A DNA stretch of 64,000 nt from Meandrina meandrites. Its lineage: Eukaryota; Cnidaria; Anthozoa; Scleractinia; Meandrinidae. Numbering within the stretch: the first letter of the stretch is position 1; every line of letters begins with the position of its first letter. This document shows positions 43,261 through 50,454 of this stretch, piece after piece. Below the pieces are notes generated by a model. It saw only the letters and a list, made by a program, of their open reading frames with translations, had not been told where the DNA came from and did no database searches. Location: assembly GCA_963693305.1 (NCBI GenBank), contig OY855914.1, positions 14,351,699 to 14,415,698 of the forward strand. The letters run 5' to 3'. The position numbers and the translations under genes are program-made.

Positions 43261-43621
43261 CCCAAGAACCTATAAATGGAGGAGGGCGCATATATGGTGG
43301 AGGGTTGATGCGCATACCATTCCCTCCTCTGGGCGGACGTTTTACCCGCATACCTGCCCCGTGGGGTAAACCCCACACCCCACTTTTGCGCACATGTCTG
43401 ATTTGTGTCTTGCTCATGTCAATGTCCACACCCGTTTTGTTTTTGATAGCGCGCTGTATTTTTTTGATCTGCCTGGCGGTCAAGTGCAAAGTGTCGCTAC
43501 CGCCGGTTATGGCCTCGTTTTTAAATCTGAGCGTAACTGCTTCTCCTGGCCCAAAGGCCCGCGCGAGGCTTACCTTCTGCCCGTCTGAAAGTGAAATCTT
43601 GTGCGGATAGTAAGTCGTCAT
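43232..43621 (-). CDS. Small basic virion-type protein (pX-like)
   Basis: 129 residues. N-terminal half: ISLSDGQKVSLARAF and LHLTARQIKKIQRAIKNKTG, a pattern (LT-x-x-Q-I-x-x-I) common in a small protein coded next to the capsid genes of Polintons and adintoviruses. C-terminal half: Arg/Pro/Gly/Met-rich (RVKRPPRGGNGMRINPPPYM), likely nucleic-acid binding or disordered. A short palindromic repeat (43361-43384) is read as GVWGLPHG at the junction of the halves. The ATG at 43619-43621 follows AATATAAAAG. A core or capsid-cement role is inferred from position. Confidence 0.72.
   Translation of the reverse strand: MTTYYPHKISLSDGQKVSLARAFGPGEAVTLRFKNEAITGGSDTLHLTARQIKKIQRAIKNKTGVDIDMSKTQIRHVRKSGVWGLPHGAGMRVKRPPRGGNGMRINPPPYMRPPPFIGSWGDQKKARLR
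43361..43384. repeat. Palindromic mini-repeat, short form, in the pX-like gene
   Basis: GTGGGGTAAACCCCACACCC then CCAC, in frame within coding sequence and very close to the copy at 39279-39301. Confidence 0.75.
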
Positions 43622-43652
43622 CTTTTATATTTATTACAAAAATTATTTTCAC

Positions 43653-43720
43653 AGTGGGTAGCAACTCAGTTGCTGATACCCTAGGGGTGTGGGTAGCAAC
43701 TCAGTTGCTGATACCCCACT
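43653..43720. repeat. Two tandem palindromic mini-repeats 3' of the capsid gene
   Basis: Two full copies, 43653-43682 and 43684-43720, each with core GCAACTCAGTTGC and TGATACC. The second ends one base from the stop codon of the major capsid gene; together they fill most of the gap to the pX-like gene. Confidence 0.88.
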
Positions 43721-43721
43721 T

Positions 43722-44987
43722 TTAAACCATCACCAGCTCATTACCCACCTGCCTGAGAACAAGTTCGGACTCGTACAAAATTCCTGCATAAATGGTGTTG
43801 TCTTGCGCGTTGGCCGCCTCGTTGAGCCTGTAGTGGAAAACCATCTGCTTTGGGTCGTTGGTCATGTTATCCTTGTTTTCGCGTAAGTCAAAATAGACTA
43901 TTGGGTACAGCGTCTCGAAGTTGTTGGGCTGAAGCTGAACACCGGTGTTGTAGTCGTTTTTGCGGTACCGGTAGTTCATCAAGTCATTAAGAATGCGCAG
44001 TTTGAAGTTTTCGTCGTAGTCCAGCTCCGGATAGTACTGTGAAGAGCCGTACTGTAGCCGGCAGGTCGCTAGCTTGGCTGAATTGTCTCCGTCAATGTCA
44101 AAGGTGTCAAAGAAGTAGGGGTTTTGAGTCAAGGCGTTTTCCTTCCTTGACTGTTGAATGAAAATAAAAACATGTTTGGCATCCTTTAAACCGGGATTTA
44201 TCTGCCACGAACCGAAAGCGTCACGCCGGCTGCTGCTGGGCTGGATCATTTCATTCAGGTACGTCCATTTCTGAGGTTTCAAAAAGTTATCGTTTGCGAG
44301 CTTCTGTCCTTCGCTGGTAAAACGCAGCATTGGAACCCACAGCTCGAAGTTTCTCACCACTACCCTACGATTGGTGCCATCGTTTTGCCAAATCAGCTCT
44401 GCATCCGATTGTAGCTCAATTTCGAACTCCATCTGCATGGGGGGAAGAAGCTTGTCACTCAGCTCTTCGAAAAATGAGTACCTGTTAAGCGGTATGAGGG
44501 TTTCAACCGTGAGGCCGGCGTGGGCAAGCAAGCCCCTTTGTCTGATTCCTTGGTTAGTGGCAGCGGCGGCCGTTACATTGCTATTATCTGTATCCAGATA
44601 CCAAAACTGGTTTTTCGCTGCGCTCCTCGCAAAGTCATCAGAAAAATCCAACAAGTTTTTGATGAATATTAACTTGTGAATGTTGTCTACGTTGTAAATG
44701 TTTTTGCCCGATGATTTTACTACAAGTTTGTTTATCAGTGAAAACGAGCCGTTAATAGGTGCTGACCGGGCGTCTGCTGCAACTGCCGCGCCATCCGCGG
44801 TTGCCTCAAAAGTGAAATCAGCCCGGAAGTAGGCGTTATACCAGTCAAACCAGTTGTCTCGGTCGGTGACTGTGAATTTATAGTTAGTTTTTTGCTGGTG
44901 CTGATTGTTTCCCGGGATACTAATCGGTTTGTCTAAACCGATACGAACGTACTCTGTTTTTTCCAAATGCCTGTGGCTTCTGAACAT
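43722..44987 (-). CDS. MCP: Major capsid protein, double jelly-roll
   Basis: 421 residues, the expected hexon-like shell protein of a Polinton/adintovirus particle. It shows the family's layout: N-terminal EYVRIGLDKPISIPGNNQ, FTVTDRDNWFDWYNAYFRADF, NGSFSLINKLVVKSSGKNIYN, LLPPMQMEFEIEL at the first domain's end, then a second beta-rich part (VVVRNFELWVPMLRF, HVFIFIQQSRK, NDLMNYRYRKNDYNTGVQL, VYFDLRENK). The length is close to the usual range. No frame break seen. The ATG at 44985-44987 follows ATATATAACCGAAG. It lies in a minus-strand block between two small basic proteins, with the penton-like gene upstream. Assignment rests on motif style and position; structure prediction would settle it. 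Confidence 0.9.
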   Translation of the reverse strand: MFRSHRHLEKTEYVRIGLDKPISIPGNNQHQQKTNYKFTVTDRDNWFDWYNAYFRADFTFEATADGAAVAADARSAPINGSFSLINKLVVKSSGKNIYNVDNIHKLIFIKNLLDFSDDFARSAAKNQFWYLDTDNSNVTAAAATNQGIRQRGLLAHAGLTVETLIPLNRYSFFEELSDKLLPPMQMEFEIELQSDAELIWQNDGTNRRVVVRNFELWVPMLRFTSEGQKLANDNFLKPQKWTYLNEMIQPSSSRRDAFGSWQINPGLKDAKHVFIFIQQSRKENALTQNPYFFDTFDIDGDNSAKLATCRLQYGSSQYYPELDYDENFKLRILNDLMNYRYRKNDYNTGVQLQPNNFETLYPIVYFDLRENKDNMTNDPKQMVFHYRLNEAANAQDNTIYAGILYESELVLRQVGNELVMV

Positions 44988-45018
44988 CTTCGGTTATATA
45001 TTTTTTAAAAAAATTATT

Positions 45019-45480
45019 TTAATTTTCCGCCAAATATTGGTTTACTTTCAACTTTGCAGCCCGACCAAGGTTTAAAATCTGGTTCAACTTTTTCCGTGAA
45101 TCCCCGCTCAACTGAGTTGCTGATACCCCACTTAGCATCTTCTTCAGTTTTTGCCGCGACTCGGTACTAAGTGCCCGCTGCGGGGCGTGGGGTACCTCCA
45201 CTGTAGGGGTGCGGGTAGCAACTGAGTTGCTGATACCCCGCCGCAAAACGGCTTGTATCTTGTCAGCCGCTTTTTCTTCTGCTTTTTCTGCAGCTTTTTT
45301 CAGCATTTGCTTCGAGGCTTCATTTACAGCCTTCTTCAACGTCTGACGGGTGACCTTCTTTTTGAACCGCTTTCCTATATTCATCAGGGTGTCTCTAACA
45401 ACCCCCGTACCTTTGTGTTTGTATCTATATGTTCCCTTCGGCGCGTCATAATATCTCGCCCACTCGCTCGGATGATTCAT
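45019..45480 (-). CDS. Lys/Ala-rich basic minor virion protein
   Basis: 153 residues, strongly basic and helical (RFKKKVTRQTLKKAVNEASK, QMLKKAAEKAEEKAADKIQ). Function not recognised; position between capsid genes and composition suggest a capsid-cement or core protein. Two full palindromic repeats are read through it in two different frames: GISNSVATRTP (copy at 45206-45240) and SGVSATQLS (copy at 45109-45132). A shorter copy gives the VEVPHAP stretch. About a quarter of the protein is therefore repeat-derived. The ATG at 45478-45480 follows AAGTATAATA. Confidence 0.75.
   Translation of the reverse strand: MNHPSEWARYYDAPKGTYRYKHKGTGVVRDTLMNIGKRFKKKVTRQTLKKAVNEASKQMLKKAAEKAEEKAADKIQAVLRRGISNSVATRTPTVEVPHAPQRALSTESRQKLKKMLSGVSATQLSGDSRKKLNQILNLGRAAKLKVNQYLAEN
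45109..45132. repeat. Palindromic mini-repeat in the basic-protein gene (frame 1)
   Basis: CAACTGAGTTGCTGATACCC then CACT, a partial copy read on the minus strand as SGVSATQLS. Confidence 0.8.
45185..45240. repeat. Palindromic mini-repeats in the basic-protein gene (frame 2)
   Basis: A short form (GCGTGGGGTACCTCCACTG, 45185-45203) followed by a full copy 45206-45240 (GGGGTGCGGGTA, core GCAACTGAGTTGC, TGATACCCCG), read on the minus strand as GISNSVATRTP. Confidence 0.82.
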
Positions 45481-45499
45481 TATTATACTTATGTGTAAA

Positions 45500-46276
45500 T
45501 TATTTTTCTTTTTCTTCTTCGATGATGATACTTAAAGCCACGTCTTGGTCATTCAGATCTATAATGTTGTTGCGTCCGTCTGTGATTTTGATATTTATTG
45601 CATTGATTCTATTTTTATTTACCGGGTGCCACAGGAGACGGCGGGGCTCTTTTGAAAAGGGGTAGCTGACGGAGAGTTCAGCGGTTGAAAAAGAGAACAT
45701 AACGTCACCCCCGATGTTGTTCACGGCCCTTGAAATGAGGTCACAATGGATGTAGATCCAGTCGACGCCTCTTGTTATATTTGGCACGCGGTCGCTCCTA
45801 TTGTTTTTTCCATCTATTGTCTTCTTGTCATAACCCAGCAGCGCGGCAAATTCACCTTCACTTAGGTCAAGCTCGTAGCCGTCCTGCAACAAAATGACCG
45901 CCCGATACGTTGTGGTGTGAAAATACAGCTGGAAAATAAACTTGGATTTTTCATCCTTGGGATCCACTCTTCCGATTAGTCCCTGAATGGTGGTGTTGAG
46001 ACTAACGTAATCATACATTCCGTCCGGAATTGTGACGGTTTTCCAGTTCTCTGTTTTTTTCCGCCATTTGAACTCGTTGTTTTTGTACAGTTTTGCGATG
46101 TTGTACCACGAATAAGACATGGATACCAGCTCATTTAACGACGCCTTGTACCTTTTGAAGGGATCTAAAGCGATTGGTGGGTCAAAGTTAATTGTGAAGT
46201 CATGTGACTTGCTGTTGGTGTTTTTTTGTTTGGCCAGCTGCGAGTCGAGCAACAGGTTGAAATGGAAATGAGTCAT
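45500..46276 (-). CDS. mCP: Penton-like minor capsid protein
   Basis: 258 residues, beta-rich, in the place and size range of the single jelly-roll vertex protein of Polintons. Seen: FHFNLLLDS; HDFTINFDPPIALDPFKRYKASL (a typical start of the fold); MSYSWYNIAK; IPDGMYDYVSLNTTIQGLI; and GVDWIYIHCDLISRAVNNIG near the end. It would sit at the fivefold vertices and hold the collagen-like fibre coded 1.5 kb away (inference). The ATG at 46274-46276 follows ATTATATAAGC; 2 bp separate it from the next minus-strand stop. No repeat insertion inside it. Confidence 0.85.
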   Translation of the reverse strand: MTHFHFNLLLDSQLAKQKNTNSKSHDFTINFDPPIALDPFKRYKASLNELVSMSYSWYNIAKLYKNNEFKWRKKTENWKTVTIPDGMYDYVSLNTTIQGLIGRVDPKDEKSKFIFQLYFHTTTYRAVILLQDGYELDLSEGEFAALLGYDKKTIDGKNNRSDRVPNITRGVDWIYIHCDLISRAVNNIGGDVMFSFSTAELSVSYPFSKEPRRLLWHPVNKNRINAINIKITDGRNNIIDLNDQDVALSIIIEEEKEK

Positions 46277-46278
46277 GC

Positions 46279-47172
46279 TTATATAATATTACTCAAAATT
46301 TTGTGGGCTTCTTTTTGTGTTATTTCCTTTAGCTTTACCAGCAACCCTAACATCTGCTGGACCTGTTTTTTCAGCTTCAGTGAAGTGTTGCCCGCCTGTA
46401 TAGACGCCAAGCTTAAGTGTAGCCTTTCAACCAAAGCGTTTGGATCAACACTTCCGCTTCCTTCCATTTCCCTTTCTCTTTCGGGTTCCTGTTCCCAGTC
46501 GGGTTCATCATCCTGGGTGTGGGGTAACCTTACTGAAGGCTGTTTATTCCCTTTTCTCCTGTCTAGAATTTCTTCTCTTGCCTCTTTTATATCTGCCAAT
46601 GTGTAGCCGTAGAATTTTGATTTTTTGCTTTTTACCACATAGGCTGGATTGTCTTTATTCTTTGTTAACATGCTGCTCAGTGTCTGCAGGTCAACCGACT
46701 CTGATCCCTTGATACCCGGTTCTTGTGGTGGCCCCCATTTACTTTCTTTGGGTTTTACCCCGCTGGGGTGTGGGGTATCCCCACTTTCTTCCATTTCTTC
46801 CAGTTCTTCCTCTTCAGCCAAAGGTGGTAACGGTGTTGATGTTGGTGATGGTGGTGTTGATGTTGGTGGTGTTGGTGGTGGTGATGGTGATGGTGGTGTT
46901 TCCTCATCCGGTTTAAAATCTCCGTCGAAGGGGTTATTTAAATCAAACTCATCCATACCATAGTCTGGAACCTCTTCTTTCTCTTCTTTTGGTGCCGTCC
47001 CTACTTGGAGTTTGTCAAGCCGCGATGTGATAGGTTTGAACAAATCCTCACCTGATAGCTGGCCAAACTCTTTATCTATTTTGTTATTTTTTATTGCCGC
47101 GAGAATGCTGTCGTTCTGCTGCTCAACTTGTGCCTTTTCGCTGGCAAGTTTTCGCCACTTCTTCATGGACAT
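46279..47172 (-). CDS. Pro/Glu-rich structural-type protein
   Basis: 297 residues from the ATG at 47170-47172. An N-terminal helical part (MSMKKWRKLASEKAQVEQQN, with SRLDKLQ) is followed by an acidic segment (YGMDEFDLNNPFDGDF), a Pro/Ser/Thr run (PPTPPTSTPPSP), an acidic run, a folded-looking block (VVKSKKSKFYGYTLADIKEAREEI) and a C-terminal helix of Leu/Lys/Gln. Function is unknown; the layout recalls scaffold or connector proteins coded beside Polinton capsid genes. It is divergent from the ATPase gene, with 29 bp holding a shared TATATATA. Palindromic-repeat pieces are read as DTPHPSGVKP (46752-46785) and RLPHTQ (46515-46535). Confidence 0.7.
   Translation of the reverse strand: MSMKKWRKLASEKAQVEQQNDSILAAIKNNKIDKEFGQLSGEDLFKPITSRLDKLQVGTAPKEEKEEVPDYGMDEFDLNNPFDGDFKPDEETPPSPSPPPTPPTSTPPSPTSTPLPPLAEEEELEEMEESGDTPHPSGVKPKESKWGPPQEPGIKGSESVDLQTLSSMLTKNKDNPAYVVKSKKSKFYGYTLADIKEAREEILDRRKGNKQPSVRLPHTQDDEPDWEQEPEREREMEGSGSVDPNALVERLHLSLASIQAGNTSLKLKKQVQQMLGLLVKLKEITQKEAHKILSNII
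46752..46785. repeat. Palindromic mini-repeat pieces in the Pro-rich gene
   Basis: GTTTTACCCCGCTGGGGTGT then GGGGTATCCCCACT: short-form arms without the GCAACT core, in frame. A related GGGTGTGGGGTAACC piece lies at 46515-46535. Confidence 0.65.
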
Positions 47173-47201
47173 ATTTTTGCCGTATATATAACAGAAAAAA
47201 A
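47173..47201. promoter_or_regulatory. Shared bidirectional TATA spacer
   Basis: The 29 bp between the divergent Pro-rich gene and the ATPase gene contain CCGTATATATAACAG. The divergent integrase/40320 pair has the same 29-bp spacing with ATATATAC. Confidence 0.5.
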
Positions 47202-47834
47202 ATGAAAATTCCAAATTACGACCCCAGTTTGACTACAAAAAGTAATTACAAGCAAGGCCACCCTTGTATGCCAGCAAATACCTTTCGGATGCTTATTTGC
47301 GGGCCGAGCAACTCTGGTAAAACAAATATTCTCATGCATATGCTTTACAGGTTGTTGGTCTACGACAAAATTTACCTTTGCACAAAGAACCTACATCAAG
47401 ACAAGTACCAATATATGATTGATGATTTCGATAAAAGAGTCAATCCTGCGGCTGGGTATAATGTTATTGAAGGCGCCAACGATGTTATTCCTCTTGAGAT
47501 GCTGCCCACTGACAACCAAAAAATTGTAATCTTCGATGATATGGTTTGTGAAAAAAACCAAAACGACATTATCGATTATTTTATGAACGGGCGGCAGCGC
47601 AATTGCAGCGTCATTTATCTTTCTCAAAGCTACTTCAAGACCCCCAAAAACATCCGAGATAATTGCACCCACTTTTGCATTTTCAACTTTCTTCCCAGAG
47701 AAAATAACCGTATTGCTGATGAATTGGGAATTGACAGAGAGCTGCTTGAAAGGGCTACCGATGCTAAATATTCTTTTTTATACTACGACAAACCAAAAAA
47801 AACCACACTCAAAAATTTTGATGAAGATATATAG
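47202..47834 (+). CDS. ATP: Genome-packaging ATPase (FtsK/HerA-type)
   Basis: 210 residues from the ATG at 47202. Walker A is [17 protein letters not shown]; Walker B is [14 protein letters not shown]; then the expected [20 protein letters not shown] (sensor with Gln) and CTHFCIFNF. Packaging ATPases of this A32/FtsK-like type pump the linear genome into preformed capsids. The length is usual for Polintons. An in-frame extension upstream exists but lacks fitting sequence, and the ATG lies just after the TATATATA spacer. The downstream fibre gene starts 4 bp after the stop, so the two may share a transcript. Confidence 0.94.
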   Translation: MKIPNYDPSLTTKSNYKQGHPCMPANTFRMLICGPSNSGKTNILMHMLYRLLVYDKIYLCTKNLHQDKYQYMIDDFDKRVNPAAGYNVIEGANDVIPLEMLPTDNQKIVIFDDMVCEKNQNDIIDYFMNGRQRNCSVIYLSQSYFKTPKNIRDNCTHFCIFNFLPRENNRIADELGIDRELLERATDAKYSFLYYDKPKKTTLKNFDEDI

Positions 47835-47838
47835 AAGA

Positions 47839-49302
47839 ATGAGGTATCTTAACGGTGCGACGGGTGCAACTCAAACACGTGAAGAGTCTACTTCAATCCG
47901 AGGAGAAGCCGGCCCTGCCGGCCCTGCCGGCCCTGCCGGTCCAACTGGCGCAACTGGACCCGCTGGCCCTAAAGGTGAAAAAGGTGATAAGGGTAATACC
48001 GGACCACAAGGTCCTAAAGGTGATAAAGGTGATGTTGGGGAAAAAGGAATAAAAGGTGATAGAGGCTCACAAGGACCGACCGGACCTGCTGGCCCTGTGG
48101 GAGCAACGGGACCTACGGGTCCTACGGGGCCTACGGGACCTGCGGGGCCCACTGGAGCAACTGGACCTGCGGGCTCAAAAGGCGCTACTGGACCGAAAGG
48201 CGATGCCGGCCCGAAAGGTGATAGTGGGGATTTATCAACCGCTAGCATTACTGGCGACATTGTCATGAACGACCATTCAATCAGACAGCTTGCAAATCCT
48301 GTGGGCGATCAAGATGCTGTAAATCTTACTTCAATGAAAAAATACGTGTCCACCGCTTCAATCTCAACAGGAACACATAAAAACGCCTTTGCCTATTTGG
48401 CACAAGGGTCGAACGTTTCAGCTGTAAACAATGTTACTTCTGTTACCCTTGAAGACTTTACCTCCAACCTTCACAGTGTTAATAAAAAGGCTTTTACTTT
48501 CAATCTTGTAAAAACCAGCGACAATTCCTTCAACTCTCGCTTAAAGTTAAATAAAGCACCGCTGGCCACAGGCGAGCACACTATATGTGTCGAGTTCTTT
48601 TATCCGCAAAGCAACTCTGACTGGTTCATCGACGCTTCAACCCCTTACCCGGTTGATACACTTACATACCACGTCAAGAGATTCAAAAACCACAGCCCAA
48701 AGTATATGCGTATCATTATTCACACGTACAAGTACGCAAATCCGACCGACAACACTATCTTTTTGGATATTTCAAATCCAGGATATGATGAATCGTCGCA
48801 AAATGAAAAGGCCGCTTTAATCATCTATGGGTTAAAGGGGTATCAAGCTGATGTCAGCGGGTCTGTTTATGATCGGGCTTTCGTTGTCGATGACGGCGAT
48901 TTTACTCTACAAACAGATTTAGATATGAACGGCTTTAAAATAAAAAATTACCAACCCCAACGCCTGATTGTAATATCTGGAGATTATAAAAAGGAATATG
49001 TACAATTAAGAAAATTTGGTATTGTTAAATTTGGTAATTTATTTTATACGATAGCGCCTCTCCCTTGCATTATTAAGCGTGTAACAATTTTTATTGCGAC
49101 GTTAGGTGATGAAAAAAAATATGAACAAATTGATCTTAGGCTACGGTTGGAAACAACTACCTGGACCTTTGCGGGTAAAAATATTACCAATAACAACTTC
49201 CAATACCAATATATGGAGCCTGTGTCAAATGACGGGGGAAAAATACAAGTACCCCGCGGGAGTAACCCATCTATTTTTCTTCAGTTACTTAAACATAATT
49301 AG
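47839..49302 (+). CDS. Collagen-like fibre protein with C-terminal head
   Basis: 487 residues from the ATG at 47839 (an earlier ATG at 47821 would overlap the ATPase end). After a short N terminus come about 48 near-continuous Gly-X-Y triplets ([38 protein letters not shown]) to about residue 155. A junction common in trimeric fibres follows: [32 protein letters not shown]. The C-terminal 300 residues are beta-rich, with a second [11 protein letters not shown] motif, and look like a head domain. The likely form is a trimeric fibre anchored at the penton and used for attachment; that is inference. The first triplets are coded by tandem GGCCCTGCC units, a source of length variation. Confidence 0.87.
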   Translation: MRYLNGATGATQTREESTSIRGEAGPAGPAGPAGPTGATGPAGPKGEKGDKGNTGPQGPKGDKGDVGEKGIKGDRGSQGPTGPAGPVGATGPTGPTGPTGPAGPTGATGPAGSKGATGPKGDAGPKGDSGDLSTASITGDIVMNDHSIRQLANPVGDQDAVNLTSMKKYVSTASISTGTHKNAFAYLAQGSNVSAVNNVTSVTLEDFTSNLHSVNKKAFTFNLVKTSDNSFNSRLKLNKAPLATGEHTICVEFFYPQSNSDWFIDASTPYPVDTLTYHVKRFKNHSPKYMRIIIHTYKYANPTDNTIFLDISNPGYDESSQNEKAALIIYGLKGYQADVSGSVYDRAFVVDDGDFTLQTDLDMNGFKIKNYQPQRLIVISGDYKKEYVQLRKFGIVKFGNLFYTIAPLPCIIKRVTIFIATLGDEKKYEQIDLRLRLETTTWTFAGKNITNNNFQYQYMEPVSNDGGKIQVPRGSNPSIFLQLLKHN

Positions 49303-49623
49303 TTAGTGCTTTTCCACGCGATCTGCTTTATTTTAAGAGGCTTTCGTTACAAAAAATAGATGAATGCGTTACAAGCGCGTTACCTTCACGCGTGACGTTG
49401 TGTGACTCTGCTACGTTACAGTCACGCGTGACGTTGCGTGACAGGTCAAACGAAAGGTCAAAACCCTGATCGGGGGGTGCCCGTTGGCTGTTCCTTGCCT
49501 AGATAAAAGATCTTAAAAACAAATTAAGACCTGTCAGTTTTCTATTTAAACGTTAGTAAGATTATGTAAATACACAAAGTTCAAGAACTTTCTTGAATAT
49601 AATTACACGGGAAGACACGCAAA
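49303..49623. other. Polinton intergenic stretch
   Basis: Holds a direct repeat of TCACGCGTGACGTTG (near 49387 and 49421), each copy itself containing a CACGCGTG palindrome, then GC-poor DNA with TATTTAAACG. It may be regulatory for the right-end genes or 3' sequence of the fibre gene; no gene seen. Confidence 0.5.
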
Positions 49624-49749
49624 ATGATTTCACTATTTCATGCTCTTATGTATGTTATAAACGAAATTTCTACACCCGTTTGGCAGAACGAGGTCAGACA
49701 GATAGCACGTCAAGTAGTGGAGGCTATGAGAGAGGCGGAAAAAAATTAA
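49624..49749 (+). CDS. Possible 41-residue small protein
   Basis: ATG to TAA, 41 residues: a hydrophobic start (MISLFHALMYVINEI) then an amphipathic helix (NEVRQIARQVVEAMREAEK). Short and unrecognised, but helix-like and alone in an otherwise empty stretch. It could be a minor virion or membrane-active peptide, or chance. Confidence 0.35.
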   Translation: MISLFHALMYVINEISTPVWQNEVRQIARQVVEAMREAEKN

Positions 49750-49833
49750 ACAGTCTCGCTGGGTAAGTTAACTTCACTCAATATTGGGCTTGTGTAATAT
49801 AAATATTGGTTTCCGCTCTTCTTCTCAGAAATA

Positions 49834-50172
49834 TCACGCTACGGCTCCGCACCAACTCGAGTAGAAAGATTTCTTGAAGCACTCGTCGTAATCATCTTCA
49901 TCATAAATAGGATAGCCAAGATAGTGATTGACTCCATTTCTGCGGCACAGATTACAGAGATAATTTCGCATGCAATGACCACATTTATAACAAAACAAGA
50001 CCTTTACAATTTGTTTATTGCGTTCGCAAACTGGTGCTTCGGCGATTGAAGCATTCACCTCGTTCCAGCCAAGAGCTTTTCGCTGTCTGAGTTTTATTTT
50101 AATATACTCTTTGTAGATTTCTTCTCGAAGTTCCGGTGGAAGTGTTTTTATTAGTTCCAACGTGTCTGCCAT
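49834..50172 (-). CDS. Small Cys-rich protein with F-box-like start
   Basis: 112 residues. The N terminus ELIKTLPPELREEIYKEYIK resembles the first helices of an F-box (weak). The middle has CYKCGHCMRNYLCNLC, a compact set of Cys fitting a zinc-binding site, with a further Cys earlier (APVCERN). The C terminus is acidic, then aromatic. It may recruit a host ubiquitin ligase or act as a zinc-binding regulator; both are inference. The ATG at 50170-50172 is clear of other genes; the next gene (50215-50439) lies 42 bp upstream on the same strand, so they may share the terminal-repeat promoter. Confidence 0.65.
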   Translation of the reverse strand: MADTLELIKTLPPELREEIYKEYIKIKLRQRKALGWNEVNASIAEAPVCERNKQIVKVLFCYKCGHCMRNYLCNLCRRNGVNHYLGYPIYDEDDYDECFKKSFYSSWCGAVA

Positions 50173-50214
50173 TTCAGCGTATACACTTGTTGGCGTATCT
50201 CTCTAATTGGCGAA

Positions 50215-50439
50215 CTAATGATCCTGTTCAGATTGATTTGGTAAAAGAATATTCATTACATCTTGCGGGCTCATTTTTTTCATATGGTTAACAATGTGAT
50301 CTATTAGAAGTGGTGAACGCTCTTGTTTGGCGAGGGGTGAGTGAAACACTTCATAATTGGGCCGCCTCTTTTGTTTATTTTTAGTTACTTTTGGTTTTCT
50401 CATGCTTTGATTTGTAACGCCGCTTCTTCCTCTTCCCAT
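50215..50439 (-). CDS. Small basic protein at the right end
   Basis: 74 residues, very basic in the first half (RGRSGVTNQSMRKPKVTKNKQ then KRRPNYEVF), helical in the second (LLIDHIVNHMKKMSPQDVMN). Unrecognised. Its ATG is only 7 bp inside the right terminal repeat, right after a TATAAAA at the repeat's inner edge, so it mirrors PolB's position at the other end and may be expressed early. Confidence 0.6.
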   Translation of the reverse strand: MGRGRSGVTNQSMRKPKVTKNKQKRRPNYEVFHSPLAKQERSPLLIDHIVNHMKKMSPQDVMNILLPNQSEQDH

Positions 50440-50446
50440 CTCTGTG

Positions 50447-50454
50447 TTTTATAC
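50447..50454 (-). promoter_or_regulatory. TATA motif at the inner edge of the right TIR
   Basis: GTATAAAA on the minus strand, 8 bp before the ATG of the 50215-50439 gene. That is too close for a usual TATA-to-start distance, so that gene may start translation further in or use a very short leader. Confidence 0.5.

Noticed and set aside
46649..46963. Val/Gly/Ser-rich plus-strand protein opposite the Pro-rich gene
   Set aside because: Mirror of Pro/Thr/Ser codon runs of the minus-strand gene.
47094..47201. Upstream extension of the ATPase frame
   Set aside because: It overlaps the divergent Pro-rich gene and lacks conserved residues; the ATG at 47202 gives the usual family length.
47871..48266. 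Pro/Gly/Ser-rich minus-strand protein opposite the fibre
   Set aside because: Mirror of the collagen triplets; the plus-strand frame has the real protein with a folded C-terminal domain.
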